In this document: piece after piece, positions 58,208 to 64,000 of the stretch
Layout of the letters: each line of letters begins with the position of its first letter
Position numbering within the stretch: the stretch's first letter is position 1
Assembly: GCA_963920665.1 (NCBI GenBank)
Contig: OY987263.1
Span: 26,028,547-26,092,546 of the forward strand
DNA: 64,000 nt
Direction: 5' to 3'
DNA from: Straminergon stramineum
Taxonomy: Eukaryota; Streptophyta; Bryopsida; Hypnales; Calliergonaceae
The notes under the pieces: model-generated
What the model was told of the DNA's origin: nothing
The model's database searches: none
What the model saw: the letters and a program-made list of their open reading frames with translations, nothing else
Made by a program: the position numbers and the translations under genes

Positions 58208-58330
58208 CAGTAGTTGGGATAAATAATATCAAGAATGAAAAGTAGTGGAAAAGTGTACTGTAGTTGTAACTGAAATGTTGTGTAAATCATGTGCATTTCA
58301 ATAAACTTGTTTGAGGTATTTCAGTTATAT
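58208..58330 (+). terminator. Probable 3' untranslated region of the PII gene
   Basis: The sequence after the stop contains AATAAA-type signals, the clearest being CAATAAACTTG at 58299-58309. That is a good plant polyadenylation signal about 95 bp after the stop. It supports an originally functional 3' end. Confidence 0.5.
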
Positions 58331-59447
58331 TGAAGGCCTTTTATGATCTGAACTACTCCAGTATAAAAGGCCTTATGGTTAAAGGCAAGCAAACAAGCAT
58401 CTAAACAAAGCTCCTATGTTTCAATTGTCTTGATTTTTGTTGGGACATGGTGGCAATTGATGTTGATGGTTGAGTGATGTTTTGTCCAAATAACTTCTCA
58501 TTCATCCTACATTATGCTTGAATCTTTAAAAATAATCTTCCTTCATGTCTAACTAGTGTGCCTTGTGCCATTGCCTCAACAAAAATTAGAGTAAAAGCAA
58601 TTTGTTATTTTTTTAATTCATTAAAACTTCGAAATTCAATAACTTTCACACCGTAGGTCCTAATGCCACAAAAGAAAGTCCATGCACCCCTACTCATAGA
58701 GAGCTTTCTAATGGTACAAAGAACTTGATTGGGGGACATATAGTTCTAGAGATCTCAATGTAACAAACAAGCAAAACAAAACAACCTATCTTAAGGTATG
58801 GATTTGATGAAATAAAAATAAAATAAGAATATTTGTACAAAGACATTATAGTAAACAAAAATATGGAAAATTTTAAAATAAAAATTTATGTTAGGAGCAA
58901 CTTAAAGCAAGAAAGTCATAAAAAATTGTTATTTGGGGTGACCAAATATAACATACCAAATATACATGTAAAATTGTCAAGTCACCTACTTAGAACTTAA
59001 GTAGATTAGTAATGTTGTTATTTATGAGTTAGTGCCTCCATTGATGCATTACTCTTAGTTGCTTTGAGATTCCAAATGTATTGTTTTGTACTAGTCTGTG
59101 ACCCTTAATTCTAGAGCCTGCATTGTGTTGCTTTCGAAAATTTGTAACAAATTCTTTTATTAGCAAAAAATTTAGATTCTACTTCGAACATCTTACAATT
59201 AACTACTTTTTGAACCAAAATTTTATTATATAGCCACACTAAAACACTAAAACTCTTTAATTGTCGTGGAATTTTTACCTTAAATAATCAAGGGTTAGAA
59301 GTGGTTGCCTTAGGATATATTTACACAAATGGAGAAAATATGAGATTCAAGAGGTTAGGATTTCAAGCTCACTTTAAGTGTTTTTTCTAAGGGGACAATT
59401 CTTCACCCTATTCAATATTGCACTAGATATTGCAAATTTGTCATATC
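58331..59447. other. Gene-free AT-rich stretch
   Basis: No open frame of coding character, no terminal repeats recognised. Confidence 0.4.
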
Positions 59448-59451
59448 TTAA

Positions 59452-60253
59452 CCCCTAAAGTTTGGAGGTGTATTTGGGGCAGAAATTGTGAAAAAATGCT
59501 ACTTTTTAGGGCAGTTAGAAAAAAATGAAAACAAAAAGATTTTTTTCAAAATACAACCATACAAATTTGTACTAGACTACTATGGGAATGTGTGGAAAAA
59601 ATTTCAGAAACTTTGACCACACGGATTGAAAGATTATAACATTTGAAGTTAGAAGAAAAAGTTTTTTTCGACCTTGCCCAATAGGGCCAACAACCTTTAA
59701 CTCCTCCTAAAGTGAGATTTTTACACTGCACATGGTTATTTTTTGGGACATTTGCATCTTGTATCATGTACTTGGATTTTGCAATGTGCTAAATCTTCAA
59801 ATTTAATTGAAATAGTAGATGGCAACTGTTTGGATGATTACACACTTTCTATAATAAGACTGGCGGAACCCAAAAAACATCTATGCCCGATATAAAAAAA
59901 TATTCTCAGTATAATAAATCTGCACATGAAAGTAGCTAATTGATATGTTCTAGGCATAGACGGTTTTTGCATTGTAGCTAGATCTGGTGTGGAATCGGCA
60001 AAATCTGCCAAATTTCAGAAATAGAAGAGGAGTTTTGAATATGCTATCCGAAGCTACGTGAGCTGCCCGAAAAGTTCAGGGCACTATAACTCTTGATCTA
60101 GGCGCCCGATCGGAAAAAAAAATTAATTTCCCACTAAAGGATACATTTTCACACCTTGTGTCAAAATTTGAAGAACATCTGACCAAAATTGACTTCATAG
60201 GAACCCACCTAGATTTTCAATTGTCTGTTCAATGGACAATTGTCCTTTAGGCA
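59452..60253. mobile_element. Probable TTAA-flanked element, about 802 bp
   Basis: The left flank is TTAA (59448-59451) with end CCCCTAAAGTTTGG. The right end is less certain: inward reading TGCCTAAAGGACAATTG before TTAA at 60254-60257. The interior resembles the other 800-900 bp members. The minus-strand frame at 59546-59767 is inside and not a gene. Confidence 0.45.
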
Positions 60254-60257
60254 TTAA

Positions 60258-62369
60258 ATTTTGAAGGTTGTATTTATCATTGTGGATTTATAATTTTCAT
60301 TACAATTAAATGTTAGAAAGAAACATGTGGGATGCTTAAAACCCTATAGTGAGAATGTAGTCTTTTTGTTTTTTATAGCTTATATTTTTTCCCCAAACTT
60401 TCAATCTTAGAAGGGATCTTTATCTTCATATGTATAATATTTTCATCTCCTCCCAATCCCAAAGGTCAAATTTTATGCCCTATGTTTTCTTTACCATTAT
60501 GTAAATGTATCCCTAGAGATCTTGCTGTCCTTGTAGGATGTAAATATATATTCCTTAAACCTTTCAACTTCTAATTAATATTCATATTAGAGATTATACT
60601 TCCATGGAGAAAAATATACTTGTATGTTAATAGATTAAGATATAAGCTATCCCCCATATCATGTACTTCATTAGATTAGGGTAAAGGATTTCTTCCTCGG
60701 AACAAACATTTGCGTTGAGTTTGAGATCTTAATTCCTTAGAGAGTTAGTATATAGTGAGTCCAAGATGATGGACTAATTTTCGAGAACTAAGGGAGCTAC
60801 ATAAAGTGCATTAAGTACATCTAATTAGATTAAATTTGGTTAATAAATTTTAGTTGGCCCTCTTCCCAAACTCTATTTAGTGATTAACTTGGAAAGCCCA
60901 AATTTGGTTACACTATGGTGTTTTTTGTGTACTTGACATAGAAGGTGCATGAATTGATATACACAAAAGTGACAAAAGTTTGTCTTCTTGTTGAGACAAA
61001 TTCAATGAGTCATGGTATTCCAAGTTTGAATCATCATTGCACCTCCTTTATGCCTGAGGAGCTATAAAATGGTCACATATTCTAAGAGAATGATAACATC
61101 TTCTAGGAATCAAATACAATACCATGCATATGGACTCTAAAACCCTCTTAAGGTGAATTTCATGATGAGGTGTTTAGAGCAAGTGCAAATTGAATTTGTA
61201 AATGTTTTAAGGCCTCAATGGAGGATATGTCAAAGTATGCATTTTTTCAAAGAGATCTAGTGTAAACATCCTATGAGTTTTTTTGGCTCTATTCTTCAAA
61301 GAGAGACTATGGCATCAACTCCTCATCAACTTTGGTTTCTAAAAGTCCAAATTCTATCTACAATTGCATTTGCACTACACAACACCCTCATTTGCACTAC
61401 ATAGCGTGTTTGGAGATGAGTTGAAATGCCAAGAAATAAAATCCATGCATTTAACTGAATAAACTCAAAGAATCTTTTTTGGATTTATTGCAAAAAATCT
61501 TACCTAGTCTAGACAATGTAAGATGACTAAACTATGTAAATCTATGCAATGTAAGTAAGTCTAATCTACGTAAGTCTATGCTGTGTAAGTTTAAGTGTAT
61601 GCTGTGAAAGTCTATGCTATATAAATCTATATTTTGTAAGTATAATCTATGTAAATCTAACCTATACAAGTATAACCTATTTCATAGAACTCTACCTTGT
61701 GAATTGTGACTTGATATGCAAGCAAACTAAAAAAATTAAAAATTAAAAAAAATGCAGAGGGAGGCCTTCTTCCCCCCCCCCTCCAAATTGGCCCCCCTAA
61801 CAATCAACTAATGCAAATACTTTCAATCCTTGACTCCTAGCATAAAATCACCTTTATCAATTTTTCCAATATATATATAATATTTATGTTTAATTTTCCT
61901 ACTATCAATATTATTATTCACATAAGACAAAGCCTCATAGTTATACCATTATTGTTTTTCCTTCTTGTTGTGTGACATTCAATAAAATGCCCACTTGCCA
62001 TTGTTGTATGACACTCGATGACTTTAGTATATGAACTTTAATAAAACACTAGAGGCAACTTTCATAAGAATTGAAGTAATCTAAAATTTTAGTAACTTTT
62101 CCAAAGTTATGAATTATCTAAAGAAAAATTGCAATTTTAATTAAGAAGTTCTTTGAATCTTTTTTTAAATAAAAAAATCCATAAGTCTAAAAAGTTTTAA
62201 AAAAATATCTTTAAATTGAAATTTTTTTGAAGTTGTAACTTCTAAAAAGTTGGTGAAATTTCAGATCATATGCTTCTACAAATCAACATTAATTACAATT
62301 GAGCATACTGCATACTTAATACTACTTTTTAACATCAATCATTTTTATGGATCTTGTTGGCAAATGAAA
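60258..62369. other. Gene-free stretch with a minisatellite and C-tract
   Basis: A degenerate tandem array of about 17-bp units around GTAAGTCTATGCT / GTAAATCTATG runs from about 61511 to 61680. A run of eleven or more C at about 61771-61783 follows. Otherwise AT-rich and without genes. Confidence 0.5.
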
Positions 62370-62690
62370 GAGGATTCCAATACACTTTCAGCATCCATTA
62401 TTTGGATTGTATGAATAAGTTATGCAATTTCAAAGTATTGTTTCATAAGGTTGAAACTAAAATTCAACACTAGGCTTACCTTGCCTCTCATATAATAATT
62501 GTGTACATTTTGTACCCTCAGTATTTTGGTTTGAATACCACTTTTTGGTTCAAATGTAAGTGTCACGTATAGGGCAATGATGATTAAGGTAGAGGCATTT
62601 ATTCCCATCACTTCCAAATAATTCTATATACTTTGAGGTGGAATCAACACATAAAATTATTTTTTACATACATTAGCAACTAAAAATCAT
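62370..62690. repeat. Dispersed repeat with CATTATTTGGA motif, copy 3
   Basis: It shares CCATTATTTGGA, GAATAAGTTATG, CAAAGTATTG and TTTTTGGTTCAAATGTAAG with 18285-18500 and 51490-51731, and continues further right (GTGGAATCAACACATAAAAT), where it matches 52070-52110. Confidence 0.6.
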
Positions 62691-62864
62691 TCATTGATAA
62701 TTTTCTAAATATGTACAAATGTGCTATGAATTTGTGAAGTTTGGATACATGGTGTACTGTAAACTATTTTTGGCATTCATGTAAATATTCTATACATTGT
62801 GGACTTCCTATATTTACATATTTGCAAAATTGGTTTAGATACATTGTTGGGAAGGGGTGCACAT

Positions 62865-63140
62865 AAGGTAGGCCCTCTTAAATGTGGTACCGACCGCCAA
62901 AATCACCATCATCACTCTCTATACATCTCCAAAATCAATATGTCCCATGTAGAAGAAACGATTTTAGAATGTCTACCATAAAAAATTTGACCCTTCATAA
63001 CTTTTACATACAATATCCAAATGTTGTGTTATTTGATGCGTTGGATCCTCCTTTCATTTGCCAACAAGAAAAGATAAAAATTTTGACCAGTTTAATATTA
63101 GAAAATAGGCACAGGAGCAATTTTGGGTGTGCCCACCTTA
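62865..63140. mobile_element. MITE, AAGGTGGGTACCC family, copy 3
   Basis: A 276-bp element starting AAGGTAGGCCCTCTTAAATG and ending TTTTGGGTGTGCCCACCTT. The interior matches 25861-26142. It lies about 210 bp upstream of the alcohol dehydrogenase-type first exon, so it may be part of that promoter. Confidence 0.7.
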
Positions 63141-63352
63141 CTGGAGTGTGATGTTGCAGTGAAGGTCACATGAACGTCATATTATCTAACAATGAAAAGG
63201 GCGATGTCGTTGAGATGGAATGTGCCCTCGTTTGCAGGGAATAAATGTGAAGGCATAAAATGCAAGTCGACACATGCTCCATCGCCACCTTCCCAAGTGT
63301 CCACCATTCCACCGTCCTCGTAGCCCCACATGCTTTGCATTGCACAGACGCC

Positions 63353-63554
63353 ATGGTTATGGCGGCAGCTCTTCTTCTCCGACACTCTCTCCAGACAGCT
63401 GCTCCCCATCTCCATCTCCGCCATCTCTCACCTTCCTCTCTTTCCAATCCCCACTTCAAGCAACTCTTCTCGCCCTTTGCTTTCATTTCAAGCAGTCACA
63501 CCATGTCTCGGGACTTCGCAACTACCACTCAAGGCCAAACCATCACTTGTCGAG
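63353..63554 (+). CDS. First exon of an alcohol dehydrogenase / GSNOR-type gene (5' partial)
   Basis: An ATG at 63353 opens 67 codons to a GT donor at 63555-63556, with intron 1 running to the right edge. The last residues, TTQGQTITCR followed by a split codon, match the start of plant zinc alcohol dehydrogenases; TQGQ(V)ITCK is closest to class III (S-nitrosoglutathione reductase), where intron 1 is, from memory, at the same place. The preceding 50 residues (starts MVMAAALLLRHSLQTAAPHL) are rich in Ser, Leu, His and Arg and lack acidic residues, like an organellar transit peptide. A second ATG at 63503 (MSRDFATTTQGQ) would give a cytosolic form. An in-frame ATG at 63260 would add 31 more residues. 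The catalytic domains lie outside the window. The minus-strand frames here are shadows. Confidence 0.68.
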
Positions 63555-64000
63555 GTCTGCTTCTTTTTTGCATTCGTTACAGCTCTCAAGATCATGTCAT
63601 CTGCCCACTTGGGGTCCCAACAAGTTTAAATCTTGGGTCTAGTTGGAGTGGTCGGAATGACTAGTTTGATCATCATTGTGTGATAATTGTGTTGGATACT
63701 CCAGAATGCTGTTTTGGAGAATCTCATTTTGAGCTTTGTGTGTGTTTGTGGGAGAGAGTGGGGGAGAGAGTGGGAGTGAAATTGTTCAGGAATGTTCGAG
63801 AATGTCATGGTAGAGCAGTTTGTGTGTATTCGATTTGATTGTAGGATTGTTTGTGCAGGATATTAAAGAGGTTTGAATGTAACTGGATATTTGAGAATGT
63901 GGTTTTTAGAGAAGGCCACAATCGAGGGGTATTAGTGTATTCGATTGGTTTGTTGGATTTTATGATTTTTGGGAAATTGTTTTGTTTTTTGTTTTTTGTA

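Noticed and set aside
61511..61680. Array of similar about 17-bp units considered as a CRISPR-like array
   Set aside because: Units are contiguous and degenerate with no unique spacers; it is a minisatellite in a plant genome.
63166..63486. 106- and 80-codon minus-strand frames opposite the alcohol dehydrogenase-type first exon
   Set aside because: No motif; the plus strand gives the recognisable TTQGQTITCR ending with a correct donor.

Overview
The window is nuclear DNA of a land plant. It holds few, widely spaced genes with spliceosomal introns in a very AT-rich, repeat-filled background. One gene encodes PsbS, which is typical of land plants and their close green relatives. The PsbS transit peptide, a single-domain ERF of the ESR/LEP/STEMIN type and the modest intron sizes suggest a bryophyte, probably a moss. 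That placement is inference, not proof. No rRNA, clean tRNA, CRISPR array, bacterial operon, organellar block or transposase gene was seen.

Layout. 1-255 is the 3' end of an unidentified gene. 256-12424 is repeats and relics. 12425-13998 (minus) is a two-exon AP2/ERF transcription factor gene with a GC-richer upstream region to about 14.8 kb. 14.9-34.6 kb is gene-poor, packed with short inverted-repeat elements, plus an unassigned low-copy-looking patch (about 26.5-28.57 kb). 35024-38335 (minus) is a complete nine-exon GPN3 gene. Just upstream of it on the same strand lies a fragment resembling the N-terminal helical part of the WASH-complex subunit FAM21 (39103-39273). 44262-46194 (plus) is a complete four-exon psbS gene whose 3' flank carries a 277-bp tandem duplication. 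49700-51042 is a broken 5' fragment of a SULTR sulfate transporter gene. 57240-58207 holds the 3' exons of a PII (GLB1) gene, in frame with an unrelated upstream sequence. 63353-63554 is the first exon of an alcohol dehydrogenase / S-nitrosoglutathione reductase-type gene running off the right edge.

Repeats. The most distinctive component is a set of non-coding elements, 71 to about 900 bp long, that start CCCCTAAAG-like, end with the inverted complement, and are flanked by TTAA. One copy (33599-34497) sits inside another element whose uninterrupted relative at 28930-29302 has a single TTAA at the matching place. This is direct evidence for a TTAA target-site duplication, the hallmark of piggyBac-type transposition, which is rarely described in plants. 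Several other families of miniature inverted-repeat elements, nested in each other, make up much of the remainder.

The intact genes act separately: PsbS in photoprotection at the thylakoid, GPN3 in RNA polymerase II assembly, ERF in transcriptional control. They show no sign of being a cluster. Exon boundaries were placed by hand from GT-AG signals, reading frame and family resemblance. Family assignments are from memory of conserved motifs, not from a search.
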